Part shown: positions 51,293-60,019 of the stretch, one piece after another | Position numbering within the stretch: position 1 is the stretch's first letter | Layout: each line of letters starts with the position of its first letter | DNA from: BPIH01 sp042408535 | GTDB lineage: Bacteria > Chloroflexota > Limnocylindria > Limnocylindrales > CSP1-4 | Direction of reading: 5' to 3' | NCBI GenBank assembly: GCA_042408535.1 | Contig: JBHORA010000204.1 | Span: 1 to 64,000, forward strand | Length of the DNA stretch: 64,000 nucleotides | Position numbers and translations under genes: made by a program | Notes under the pieces: model-generated | Told to the model about the DNA's origin: nothing | The model's database searches: none | What the model saw: the letters and a program-made list of their open reading frames with translations, nothing else

Positions 51293-51562
51293 CTAGCGGC
51301 GCAGGCCGAGCCGCGCGACGACGGCTCGGTAGCGGGCGCTGTCCTCCTTCACGAGGTACGCGAGAAAGCGGCGGCGCTGGCCCACGAGCTTGAGGAGGCC
51401 GCGACGCGAGTGGTTGTCCTTCGGGAAGCGCTTGAGGTGCTCGGTCAGGCCACGGATCCGCTCGGTGAGGAGCGCGATCTGGACCTCCGCCGAACCGGTA
51501 TCGCCGGCGGAGCGGGCGTACTCGGTAATGACCTGCTGCTTCTGTTCCCGCGTGAGCGGCAC
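51293..51562 (-). CDS. rpsO: 30S ribosomal protein S15
   Basis: Primary 16S-binding protein (89 aa, exactly the family length). LTREQKQQVITEYARSAGDT, SAEVQIALLTERIRGLTEHL and DNHSRRGLLKLVGQRRRFLA are canonical. The GTG at 51562 has GGAGGA five bases upstream on the minus strand. A TTG at 51598 would give a 12-residue unconserved extension that contains this ribosome site, so I reject it. Upstream of pnp, as in most bacteria. Confidence 0.97.
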   Translation of the reverse strand: MPLTREQKQQVITEYARSAGDTGSAEVQIALLTERIRGLTEHLKRFPKDNHSRRGLLKLVGQRRRFLAYLVKEDSARYRAVVARLGLRR

Positions 51563-51618
51563 ACGGTCCTCCGACACGAACTCTCTAGGGTTGGGCAATC
51601 TTCATCTCTGCCGCCCGG

Positions 51619-51624
51619 AGGATA
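51619..51624 (-). promoter_or_regulatory. Extended -10 (TGCTATCCT) of rpsO-pnp
   Basis: On the minus strand TATCCT preceded by TGC, ~57 nt upstream of the rpsO GTG. The leader contains a six-codon ORF (MKIAQP) of doubtful meaning. Confidence 0.5.
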
Positions 51625-51668
51625 GCAGGTGTCGGCCCGGCCTGCAGCGGGCAAAGGCGTGCAGCGGG

Positions 51669-53432
51669 CTAACGACCGTCGCCAGCTCTCGCGGGCTGGT
51701 CACCACCTTGGGCTCGATTCTGCTCGTCCTGGGCCAGGACTCGACGGAGGACCTTGCCGACGAAGGTCCGCGGCAGCTCGGATCGAACCTCGACCTCGGC
51801 CGGGACCTTGTACGGCGCGAGGTTGGCACGGCAATGGGCGACGAGGTCGGCCTCGGTCGCGCTCGCCCTCGGTCGGAGGACGACGAAGGCCTTCGGCACC
51901 TCGCCCCGCACCGGATGGGGGATCCCGACGACGGCCGCCTCGGCCACCGCCGGGTGCATCAGGAGGACGTCCTCGACCTCTCGCGGATAGACGTTGACCC
52001 CGGAGACCTTGATGAGGTCCTTCCGACGGTCGACGATCCGGAAGAAGCCGTCCGAGTCCATCGTCGCCACATCGCCGGTGAAGAGCCAGCCGTCGCGGAG
52101 CGTCGCCGCCGTTTCCTCGGGGTGGTTCCAATAGCCCGCCATCACCTGGGGCCCGCGAACGACGAGTTCGCCGGCCTCGCCGGCCGGCAGCGTCACGTTG
52201 CCGGTGTCGAGGTCGACGACCCGAGCCTCCGTCGAGGGGAACGGGACGCCGATGCTCCCGACCTTCCGGGTGCCCCGGATCGGATTGCAATGGGTGACCG
52301 GGCTCGCCTCGGTCAGCCCGTATCCCTCGACGACCCGGCCGCCGGTGGCCCGCTCGAACCCCTCCTGGACGGGCGCCGGGAGCGGTGCTGCGCCGCTGAT
52401 GCAGGCCTCGATCGAACGGAGGTCGAAGCGGGAGAGATGGGGATCGGCGAGAAGCGAGGCGTACATGACCGGTGCCCCGGGAAAGAGGCGCGGTCGCCAG
52501 CGCTCGATCGCCTTCAGGACGGCGAGGGGCTCGAAGCGGGGCAGGAGGACCTGGGTCGTGGCGGTCAGGAGCCCGTAGAGCATCGCCACCGTGAGCCCAT
52601 AGATGTGAAAGTACGGGAGAACGGCAAGGACCCGGTCTCGACCGGGTTGACGTCCGACGAACCACGCCGCGACCTGGTGGGCGTTGGCGACGAGGTTCCG
52701 GTGGCTGAGGATCGCGGTCTTCGGCGTTCCTGTCGTCCCGCCCGTGGGCTGGAGGACGACCGGGTCGTCCGGCCGAGCCCCGCCGCCGACCCGGCCGGCG
52801 GGGCTGGCAGCGAGGAGACGGAAGAGGTTCGGAACCTCCTCGCTGTGGGGCACCGGACGCCAGCGCCCCTCGCGTCGGGCGCGGATCGGGTAGAGCCAGC
52901 GGAGGGGTCGAGGCAGCGAGTCCTGGATCCCGGTACTGACCACTCCGCTGCCGCGGCGGGGTCGCCCCACGAGGTCGGCGACGGCCGCCCGAGCTGCCGC
53001 CACCCGAGGGACGAGGAGATCGAGGGCGATGGAGAGCCGCGGCCGGGTCTCCCTCAGGAGGACCTGAATCTCCCGCTCGACAAGGAGGGGGCTGACGGGG
53101 ACGACGATGGCCCCGGCGCGGACGGCTGCCAGGAAGGCGATGACGAAGGCGGGGCTCGTCGGCAGATGGAGGGTCACCCGATCACCGGCTTCGAGCCCCA
53201 GGCTCATGAGCGCCCGAGCCAACCGGTCGACGTCCTCGTCCAACCGACGGAACGTCGTCCGGGCGCCGTAGAAGATGAGGGCGTCCGACCCTGGGTGCTC
53301 GTCGGCGGCCTGCCGGAGGAGGGTGTCGACGGTCACCCCGGGAACCGCCACCTCGGCCGGAACCCCGGGTTCGTAGAACCGGAGCCAGGGTCGTTCCACC
53401 TCGCCGGATCGAAGCGCAGGATCAGTGACCAT
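51669..53432 (-). CDS. fadD: Long-chain fatty acid-CoA ligase
   Basis: AMP-forming acyl-CoA synthetase (587 aa) that activates fatty acids. P-loop-like QPTGGTTGTPKTAILSHRN, PYFHIYGLTVAMLYGL, VVEGYGLTEASPVTHCNP, GWLFTGDVATMDSDGF, DRRKDLIKVSGVNVYPREVE and the C-terminal Lys in FVGKVLRR. ATG at 53432 with GGGAGGAGG just upstream. Last gene of the beta-oxidation group, 64 nt after fadE. Chain-length preference cannot be read from sequence. Confidence 0.9.
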   Translation of the reverse strand: MVTDPALRSGEVERPWLRFYEPGVPAEVAVPGVTVDTLLRQAADEHPGSDALIFYGARTTFRRLDEDVDRLARALMSLGLEAGDRVTLHLPTSPAFVIAFLAAVRAGAIVVPVSPLLVEREIQVLLRETRPRLSIALDLLVPRVAAARAAVADLVGRPRRGSGVVSTGIQDSLPRPLRWLYPIRARREGRWRPVPHSEEVPNLFRLLAASPAGRVGGGARPDDPVVLQPTGGTTGTPKTAILSHRNLVANAHQVAAWFVGRQPGRDRVLAVLPYFHIYGLTVAMLYGLLTATTQVLLPRFEPLAVLKAIERWRPRLFPGAPVMYASLLADPHLSRFDLRSIEACISGAAPLPAPVQEGFERATGGRVVEGYGLTEASPVTHCNPIRGTRKVGSIGVPFPSTEARVVDLDTGNVTLPAGEAGELVVRGPQVMAGYWNHPEETAATLRDGWLFTGDVATMDSDGFFRIVDRRKDLIKVSGVNVYPREVEDVLLMHPAVAEAAVVGIPHPVRGEVPKAFVVLRPRASATEADLVAHCRANLAPYKVPAEVEVRSELPRTFVGKVLRRVLAQDEQNRAQGGDQPARAGDGR

Positions 53433-53496
53433 CGTCCTCCTCCCGATCACTCCATGCCGAACGTGCCTCGGACGCTCGGGTTCATGCGGGACGCCT

Positions 53497-55353
53497 TCAG
53501 AGCGGGGTGCCGCCCGAAGCCAGAACGGCGGCCGCGACCCGCCGGCCCAGGGCGACGAGGTCGACGGGATCGCTCCGGAAGAGGCGTCGAAGAGCGGCGG
53601 CGAGGACCCGACCCTCGTCGCCTGCCGCCACGGCGCCGGAGAGTCGGCGGGCCGCCAGTTCCGCCGACCCGAGGAGGTCGTCGACGACAAGGGTCGCCAG
53701 ATCGAGATGGAGCGCCGCGCGGGTCGGGTCGTCGCCCGCCGCCTGCTCGGCCCGAAGGAGGACGGCCTGCCCGGCAAAGCAGGCGATCGCTAGGTCGGCG
53801 AGCCCCGCCAGGACCTCTTGCTCCGCCTCAAGGTCCGAGCCGAAGCGGGTGACGGCGCTCCCCGCCAGGAGCAACGTCGCCTGTCGCAGGCCCTCGAGGC
53901 GGGCTCTCAACGGCCCTCCCTCCCCCGTCGATCCGGCACTGCCGGCAACCGCCGAGCCGCCGAGCACGGCCTCCTGAGCCGCTCGTGCTGCCGACAGGAG
54001 ATCGAGTCGTCCAGCCGTCGCGCGCCGCAGAAGAGTCCCCGGGACGAGGAGCCGGTTGATCTCGTTCGTCCCCTCCCAGATCCGGTTGATCCGGGCGTCG
54101 CGATAGGCCCGGGCGGCGGGATAGCTCTCGACGTACCCGTAGCCACCGTGAATCTGGACGAGCTCGTCGACGACCCAATCGAGGGCCTCGGAGGCGAAGA
54201 CCTTGGCGATCGAACACTCGACGGCGTATTCCTCGAGCGCCCGCCGGTAGGCGTCCCGGACGGCCTCCGGATGCGCTCCCGGGGTCGGAGCCGGCCCGCT
54301 CGTCGGGACGGCCGCGCCGGCTGCCTCGGCCTCGGCGGCCCCGAGCCGAGCATCGACGAGGCCAGCCAGGCGGTAGACGAGGGACTCGACCGCGTAGATC
54401 CGGATCGCCATTCCGACGAGCTTCGCCGCCACGAGCGGGAAGTCGGCGATCGGACGGCCGAAGGCACGCCGCTCGCGGGCGTAGGCGACCGCCGCGACGA
54501 GCGCAGGGCGCATCGCCCCGAGACAGGCCGCCGCGAGCTTGAAGCGCCCGACATTCAGGATGTTGAAGGCAACCCGGTGGCCTTGACCGATCTCCCCGAG
54601 CACCCGGTCCGGCCCGACGATCGTCCCCTCGAAGGTCACTGGGCACGTGGAGGCCCCGTGGATGCCCATCTTTGCCTCCTCGGGGCCGACGCTGAGGCCG
54701 GGATCCTGTCGCTCGACGAGGAAGGCCGTGAAGGCCTCGCCGTCGACCTTCGCATAGACGGTGAAGAGGTCGGCGAAGCCGGCGTTCGTGATGAACTGCT
54801 TGGCGCCGTCGAGCTGGAACCGGCCGTCGGGGAGGCGCTCCGCCCGAGTCCGGATCGCCATGGCATCCGAGCCCGCTCCCGGCTCGGTGAGGGCGTAGGC
54901 ACCGACGAGGGTTCCCGCCGCCAGCCCCGGGAGATACCGGCGCCGCTGGGCGTCGGTCCCAAAGAAGACGAGCGGGAGGGTGCCGATCCCAGCGTGGGCA
55001 CCGTAGGTCACGGTGAACGAACCAGCCCCGCCGAGGGCCTCGGCGACGACGACGGCCGTCACCCGGTCGAGGCCGGCCCCGCCGTACTCGACCGGCACCT
55101 CGACGCCCAGGAAGCCCGCCTCGCCGAGACGGGCGAGCACGGTGCGGTGGGCGCCGTAGTCGCGGGCCTCGAGGGCGTCCCGGCGGGGCCCGATCTCCCG
55201 TTCGACGAACTCCCGGAGGGCGGCCCGGATCGCCCGCTGTTCCTCGGTGAGTCGCTCGGGGGTCGCCGCGGACCCTGGGGCCGCCGGTCCCAGGAGGAAA
55301 CCCCCGCCCGGCACGAGGGGCGCCGACCGGACCCCCGCTGCGCCGCTCGTCAT
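53497..55353 (-). CDS. fadE: Acyl-CoA dehydrogenase, long FadE-type
   Basis: FAD enzyme for the first beta-oxidation step (618 aa). ALTEPGAGSDAMAIRTRAER, KQFITNAGFADLFTVYAKV, KMGIHGASTCPVTFEG, QIHGGYGYVESYPAARAYRD and catalytic Glu in RIWEGTNEINR. The C-terminal ~180 residues go beyond the ordinary ~390-aa fold, as in VLCAD/FadE of the fadNAE operon of Bacillus. A 25-residue insert (AEAEAAGAAVPTSGPAP region) lies before the last conserved helices. The ATG overlaps the fadA stop (ATGA). Confidence 0.93.
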   Translation of the reverse strand: MTSGAAGVRSAPLVPGGGFLLGPAAPGSAATPERLTEEQRAIRAALREFVEREIGPRRDALEARDYGAHRTVLARLGEAGFLGVEVPVEYGGAGLDRVTAVVVAEALGGAGSFTVTYGAHAGIGTLPLVFFGTDAQRRRYLPGLAAGTLVGAYALTEPGAGSDAMAIRTRAERLPDGRFQLDGAKQFITNAGFADLFTVYAKVDGEAFTAFLVERQDPGLSVGPEEAKMGIHGASTCPVTFEGTIVGPDRVLGEIGQGHRVAFNILNVGRFKLAAACLGAMRPALVAAVAYARERRAFGRPIADFPLVAAKLVGMAIRIYAVESLVYRLAGLVDARLGAAEAEAAGAAVPTSGPAPTPGAHPEAVRDAYRRALEEYAVECSIAKVFASEALDWVVDELVQIHGGYGYVESYPAARAYRDARINRIWEGTNEINRLLVPGTLLRRATAGRLDLLSAARAAQEAVLGGSAVAGSAGSTGEGGPLRARLEGLRQATLLLAGSAVTRFGSDLEAEQEVLAGLADLAIACFAGQAVLLRAEQAAGDDPTRAALHLDLATLVVDDLLGSAELAARRLSGAVAAGDEGRVLAAALRRLFRSDPVDLVALGRRVAAAVLASGGTPL

Positions 55354-56615
55354 CGCCGTCCTCCATCAGACCGGTCGCCGTCGCCGTCCATGTCCACCGC
55401 CGGCCCAGGCCGTGGCGGCTCTGGAGATCGGGGCTGTCGCCCACCGAGCCACTCGATGACGCCCGCGGCCCCCTGGCCGCCGCCGACGCACATCGTGACG
55501 AGACCGTAGCGAGCCTCCCGCCGTGCCAGCTCGGAGAGGATCTGGACACTGAGCTTGGCGCCGGTCGCCCCGAGCGGGTGCCCGAGGGCGATGGCGCCCC
55601 CGTTCGGGTTCGTCCGGTCCTCGTCGAGTCCGAGGGCACGGACGACGGCGACGACCTGAGCGGCGAAGGCCTCGTTCAGCTCGACGACGCCGATGTCGGC
55701 GAGGCTGAGGCCGGCCTGGCGGAGCGCCTTCGGGACGGCCTCGACGGGGCCGATCCCCATGATCTCGGGGTCGACGCCCGCGGTGGCGAAGGCAGCCAGG
55801 CGGCCGAGGGGCGTGATCCCCAACCGGCGGAGGCGATCCTCGCTGACGACGACGAGGGCCGCCGCCCCGTCGCTCGTCTGGGAGCTGTTCCCCGCCGTCA
55901 CCGTCCCGCCCTCGGCGAAGACCGGCCGGAGGGCGGCCAGCTTCTCCGCATCGGTGTCGCGGCGAACGCCCTCGTCCACCTCGAGGCAGACCTCGACCGT
56001 CCTTGCTCGGCCGTCCTCGACGACGGTGGCGCTCGTCGGGACGGGCACGATCTCGTCACGAAACCGGCCCTCGTCGATGGCCGCCGTCGCCCGGCGGTGG
56101 CTCCGGAGCGCCCAGGCATCTTGGTCGTCTCGGCCGACGCCATAGCGCCGGGCGACCGCCTCCGCCGTGAGGCCCATGGAGAGAAAGACCTGCGGCCACC
56201 CCGAGGCGAGACCTCGATCGGGATCGAAGTGCCAGCCGATCATCGGGACCGAGCTCATCGACTCGACACCGCCAGCGACGGCGACGTCGACGATCCCTTC
56301 CGAGACCGCCTGGCTGGCGAGCGCGAGGGCCTGGAGCCCCGAGGCGCAGAACCGGTTGACGGTCATGGCACTCGTGGTCACCGGGAGGCCGGCAGCGAGG
56401 GCGACATGACGGGCGATGTTCAGCCCCTGCGCCCCTTCCGGCATCGCACACCCGAGGATGAGGTCCTCGACGGACGTCGGCTCCAGACCGGGGACCCGGC
56501 GGATCGCCTCGCGGACGGCGATCGCCGCTAGGGCCACGGGTGACGTCTCCCGAAGGGCCCCCCGTGGCGCCTTGCCGACCGGCGTCCGGACGGCGGAGAC
56601 GATGTAGGCGTCCAT
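55350..56615 (-). CDS. fadA: Acetyl-CoA acyltransferase (thiolase)
   Basis: Thiolase for the last beta-oxidation step (421 aa). Nucleophile Cys in NRFCASGLQAL, VAGGVESMSSVPMIG, ELNEAFAAQVVAVV, NPNGGAIALGHPLGATGAK with the His, and the second Cys in CVGGGQGAAGV. ATG at 56615 preceded by GGGGAGGAG. A ~25-residue Pro/Asp/Gly tail extends past the fold and overlaps fadE by 4 nt. Confidence 0.95.
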   Translation of the reverse strand: MDAYIVSAVRTPVGKAPRGALRETSPVALAAIAVREAIRRVPGLEPTSVEDLILGCAMPEGAQGLNIARHVALAAGLPVTTSAMTVNRFCASGLQALALASQAVSEGIVDVAVAGGVESMSSVPMIGWHFDPDRGLASGWPQVFLSMGLTAEAVARRYGVGRDDQDAWALRSHRRATAAIDEGRFRDEIVPVPTSATVVEDGRARTVEVCLEVDEGVRRDTDAEKLAALRPVFAEGGTVTAGNSSQTSDGAAALVVVSEDRLRRLGITPLGRLAAFATAGVDPEIMGIGPVEAVPKALRQAGLSLADIGVVELNEAFAAQVVAVVRALGLDEDRTNPNGGAIALGHPLGATGAKLSVQILSELARREARYGLVTMCVGGGQGAAGVIEWLGGRQPRSPEPPRPGPAVDMDGDGDRSDGGRR

Positions 56616-56634
56616 GGCTCCTCCCCTCGGCTGG

Positions 56635-56718
56635 CTAGACAGCAGGGCCGTCGTCGAGACGGCTCGTGAGCCACGGCCGGTCGGCGAGGCTGGGCTGGAT
56701 CGTGCTCGTTTCCGTCAT
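56635..56718 (-). CDS. Small ORF (27 aa) between fadN and fadA
   Basis: MTETSTIQPSLADRPWLTSR and seven more residues, with GAGGGAG five bases before the ATG and a TAG 19 nt before the fadA ATG. No helix or motif. It fills the only real gap in an otherwise tight operon. It could be a coupling peptide or chance; homology untested. Confidence 0.35.
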   Translation of the reverse strand: MTETSTIQPSLADRPWLTSRLDDGPAV

Positions 56719-56738
56719 GGCGACTCCCTCAATCAGGG

Positions 56739-59090
56739 TCAGTTCCGGAGCGGTCGCCCGGTCGTGAGGAGGTGCCGGATGCGGTCCTGCGTCTTCGCCT
56801 CTCCGAGGAGACGGAGGAAGGTCTCCCGCTCGAGATCGAGGAGATACTCCTCACCAACCTCGGTTCCCTCCGCGACGTCTCCCCCGGCAAGGACCCGAGC
56901 GAGGGCGAGGACGACATGCCGGTCGTACTCCGTCATCCGTCCGGCTGCGAGCTCGTTGAACGTCAGCGCCTCGGCCGCGGCGACCCCACGGCGCCCGAGG
57001 ACCCGGATCGGCGTCGGCGACGGCGGACGGTATCCGGTCTCGGCGATCGTTCGGGCGAGCCGAAGGCCGTCGCCCCACTGGCGCTCTGGATCGGCGGTCA
57101 CCAGGTCGCCGTCGTCGAGGAACCAGCGGCGGCGAGCCTCCCCAGCTCCGGCAGCGACCTGCGCCCCACCCATCGTCTCGAGGGCGAAGCGGTAGCGCGG
57201 GAGCCGGTCGCCATCCGCGTCGCCGGCGAGCGGGTCGGCGACGCGTCGAGCCATCGCCGTCGTCCCCCCTCCGGCAGGGATGAGTCCGACCCCGACCTCG
57301 ACGAGGCCGACATACGTCTCCACGAGGGCGACACGTCGGTCGGCGGCGAGCGTCAGCTCGGCCCCGCCGCCAAGGGTCCGTCCGCGGGGCAGGACGACGA
57401 CGGGAACGGGCGCCGTCCTGAGCGCCCGGTTCGCCTCCTGGAACGAGCGAACCGCCTGCTCGAGCTCGTCCCACTCGCCCTCCTGAGCCTCCAAGAGGAG
57501 GAGGGCGAGGTTCGCTCCAGCCGAGAAGTCGACCGCCGCCGTGCCGATGACGAGGCCGTCGGCGGTCGAGACGGCGAGGTCGACTGCCCGGCGAAGGATC
57601 TCGATCGTGTCGAGGCCGATCAGGTTCAGCTTGCCGTGGAGCTCGAGGCCGAGGATCCCTGCACCGAGCTCGAGGACGGTCGCGGCCGAGTTCGCTGGCA
57701 GAGAGGGTGGCCGGAGCCGCCGCCGTTCCGCCAGGTCGACGCCGTCCGCCCGGTCCGGCAGCGGGCGGTGGACGCCCGCGGCGAACGCGTACGCCGACCC
57801 GTTCCGATAGAAACGGCCCCCCACCGACGCCACCCGGTCGAGGATCGGCGGGGCTGGGATCGAGAAGCGACGGAGGTGAGCCGCGCTCGCAAGGGGGTCG
57901 AGCCGATCCCAAAGCTCGAACGGGCCGAGTTCCCAGCCGAAGCCCCAGCGCATCGCCCGATCGACGGCAACGACCCCGTCGGCGACGTCGGGCCCGACCC
58001 GCCCCGCGTAGGCGAGCGACCCGAGGACGAGCCGGGCGACGAAGACGGCGCCAGGGTCGCCATCCCCGCTCGCGGCGGCGTCGATGAGGCTGGCTACCCG
58101 GCGTCCCAGATCGCCCTCGACGGATGCCCGCTCGACGGCCGGGGACCGGAGCCGGCGACGAGGCCGGTACTCGAGGGTCGCCGGGTCGAGAACGAGGATC
58201 TCACCGGCCTCGCGACGGAAGAAGCCGGCCCCGGTCTTCTCGCCGAGGCGCCCATCCAACACAAGCCGTCGGAGAAGATCCGGGACGCGGAACCGGTCCC
58301 GTTCGGGGTCCTCGGTGAGGGCGGCGTAGCAGTGATCGGCGACGGCGACCGCGACGTCGAGGCCAACGAGGTCGAGCGTTCGGAACGTGCCGCTCCGCGG
58401 TCGTCCGAGGAGCGGTCCCGTGAGCTCGTCGACCTCGTCGAAGCCGAGCCCCAGCTCCATCGCCACCTCGAACGCCAGGAGGAGGCCGTGGACGCCGAGG
58501 CGGTTGGCGATGAAGGCCGGCGTATCCTTGGCGACGACGATGCCCTTGCCGAGATGGCGGCTCCCGTACTCCTCGAGCCAGGCGACGGCCTCCGGGTCGG
58601 TCTCCGGCCCGGGGACGAGCTCGAGCAGCCTCGTGTAGCGGGGCGGATTGAAGAAATGGGTGCCGAGGAAGCGCCGGCGGAAGCGAGCGCTGCGGCCACT
58701 GGCCAGGGCGGCGATGGAGAGTCCACTCGTGTTCGTCGTGATGAGCGGATCCGGCCGGTCGCCGGACCGCGCCGCGAGGGCATCGTCGACCCGCTCGAAG
58801 ATCCCCACCTTGGCGCCCAGGTCCTCGACGACCGCCTCGAGGACCCAGTCGGCGCGGCCGACGGCCGCCGGCAGGGCATCGAGGCCGCCGGTCCGAATTC
58901 GATGCCGGTCGTCGGGGTCGAAGAGCGCGGCGGGCTTCGCCCGACGCGCCCGATCGAGGCCGGCCGCTGCCATCCCAGCCTCGAGGTCCAGGAGGGTGAC
59001 TCGGGCGCCAGCGCCTGCCATGAGACAGGCCAGCTGAGCGCCCATGGTGCCCGCCCCGACGACGACGACCTCTCGGAGGCGGGGGATCAT
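56739..59090 (-). CDS. fadN: 3-hydroxyacyl-CoA dehydrogenase / enoyl-CoA hydratase, FadN-like
   Basis: Bifunctional beta-oxidation enzyme (783 aa). The N-terminal dehydrogenase half has VVVGAGTMGAQLACLMAGAG, TTNTSGLSIAALA, GTHFFNPP with catalytic His and KGIVVAKDTPAFIANRLG. The C-terminal crotonase half has VDFSAGANLALLLLEAQEGE, LGGGAELTLAADRRVA and VEVGVGLIPAGGGTTAMARR. Domain order is that of Bacillus FadN (dehydrogenase first), the reverse of E. coli FadB. The ATG overlaps the tetR stop (ATGA). Confidence 0.93.
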   Translation of the reverse strand: MIPRLREVVVVGAGTMGAQLACLMAGAGARVTLLDLEAGMAAAGLDRARRAKPAALFDPDDRHRIRTGGLDALPAAVGRADWVLEAVVEDLGAKVGIFERVDDALAARSGDRPDPLITTNTSGLSIAALASGRSARFRRRFLGTHFFNPPRYTRLLELVPGPETDPEAVAWLEEYGSRHLGKGIVVAKDTPAFIANRLGVHGLLLAFEVAMELGLGFDEVDELTGPLLGRPRSGTFRTLDLVGLDVAVAVADHCYAALTEDPERDRFRVPDLLRRLVLDGRLGEKTGAGFFRREAGEILVLDPATLEYRPRRRLRSPAVERASVEGDLGRRVASLIDAAASGDGDPGAVFVARLVLGSLAYAGRVGPDVADGVVAVDRAMRWGFGWELGPFELWDRLDPLASAAHLRRFSIPAPPILDRVASVGGRFYRNGSAYAFAAGVHRPLPDRADGVDLAERRRLRPPSLPANSAATVLELGAGILGLELHGKLNLIGLDTIEILRRAVDLAVSTADGLVIGTAAVDFSAGANLALLLLEAQEGEWDELEQAVRSFQEANRALRTAPVPVVVLPRGRTLGGGAELTLAADRRVALVETYVGLVEVGVGLIPAGGGTTAMARRVADPLAGDADGDRLPRYRFALETMGGAQVAAGAGEARRRWFLDDGDLVTADPERQWGDGLRLARTIAETGYRPPSPTPIRVLGRRGVAAAEALTFNELAAGRMTEYDRHVVLALARVLAGGDVAEGTEVGEEYLLDLERETFLRLLGEAKTQDRIRHLLTTGRPLRN

Positions 59091-59827
59091 CGCCGCCCCT
59101 CCCGCGTCACGGTTTCACGGACGCTTGCTCCAGCCGGTTCCGGCTCGGCGGCGAGGCCGGCGAGGAACAGATCGGCGAAGCGCTCGGCGATCTCGTCGAC
59201 CGAGAGGGGTCCGGCCGGGTCGAACCATTGGGTGAACCAGTTGCACGCCGAGAGGATCGCGATCCCGGCGAGGCGGACATCGATCGGTCGAAAGACGCCG
59301 GCCGAGATCCCGTCGGCGATGGCCTGCCGCCAGAGGGCTTCGTAGGCGTCGCGCCGAGCGATGAGGGCTGCCCGACGCTCCGGACCCAGCGAGCGGAGCT
59401 CGATCTGGAGGATCGAGAGGGCATCGGCCGACCGGGCGGCGACGGCCAAGTGGGTCGCGATCGCCCACGCAAGCCGGCTCCGGGGGGTTCCGGGCCCGGT
59501 GAGGACCGGACGGACGGCGGCGTCGAGCTCCTCCATGGCCCGACAGACGATCTCCCAGAGGAGATCGTCCTTCGCCTCGATGTAGTGGTAGAGGCTCCCC
59601 CGGGTCATCCCCAGGCTTCGGGCGAGGTCTTCCATCGAGGTCGCGTGGAAGCCTCGCTCCCGAAAGAGCGCGGTCGCCGCTCGCAGGAGGTCAACTTCGC
59701 GAGGCCGGTGGCTCCCTCGTCCCCGGACCCCGCCCCGACTCCCGCCACTGCCGATGGCCGGCCGCGATCCCCGCTCCTGCCCGCGGCCAGTAGCCTCGAG
59801 GCCGCTCACCCGCCACTCCCCTGCCAC
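59087..59827 (-). CDS. TetR-family repressor of the fad operon
   Basis: A 246-aa TetR regulator: a Gly/Arg-rich N-terminus (~40 residues), then the HTH domain (LLRAATALFRERGFHATSME, DLARSLGMTRGSLYHYIEAK) and a ligand-binding half with a TetR_C-type CNWFTQWFDPAGPLS segment. First gene of the operon and preceded by an 18-bp palindrome at the promoter, so it very likely represses its own operon and is released by acyl-CoA, as FadR-like TetR proteins are. The effector is inference. GTG start with GAGGGA upstream. Confidence 0.9.
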   Translation of the reverse strand: MAGEWRVSGLEATGRGQERGSRPAIGSGGSRGGVRGRGSHRPREVDLLRAATALFRERGFHATSMEDLARSLGMTRGSLYHYIEAKDDLLWEIVCRAMEELDAAVRPVLTGPGTPRSRLAWAIATHLAVAARSADALSILQIELRSLGPERRAALIARRDAYEALWRQAIADGISAGVFRPIDVRLAGIAILSACNWFTQWFDPAGPLSVDEIAERFADLFLAGLAAEPEPAGASVRETVTREGRR

Positions 59828-59866
59828 GTCGTCCCTCGCCAGACGGCGCTCCTCCCGGCGCTGCGG

Positions 59867-59884
59867 ACCAAACGAACGTTTGGT
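59867..59884. promoter_or_regulatory. TetR operator palindrome ACCAAACG-AA-CGTTTGGT
   Basis: Two perfect 8-bp arms around AA, starting 12 nt downstream of the -10 element of the operon, so bound repressor would block the start region. Confidence 0.7.
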
Positions 59885-59895
59885 TGGTCGCCGTC

Positions 59896-59901
59896 AGTCT
59901 A
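59896..59901 (-). promoter_or_regulatory. -10 element of the fad operon (TAGACT, minus strand)
   Basis: TAGACT on the minus strand would start transcription near 59889, next to the palindrome, with a ~60-nt leader to the tetR GTG. Confidence 0.5.
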
Positions 59902-60019
59902 GCCCTTCGCGCCTCCGTTGTCGACCCGATCGCCGAGATGGACCCGGGTCGAGTTTCCTCCGAGGAAGCCACCCCCAGCGAGAACAGGAGGCTCGGCCTC
60001 GCGGAGCGGGGCGGCCTCG

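Noticed and set aside
51563..51605. Six-codon leader ORF (MKIAQP) before rpsO
   Set aside because: Too short to judge and without a ribosome site; likely chance.
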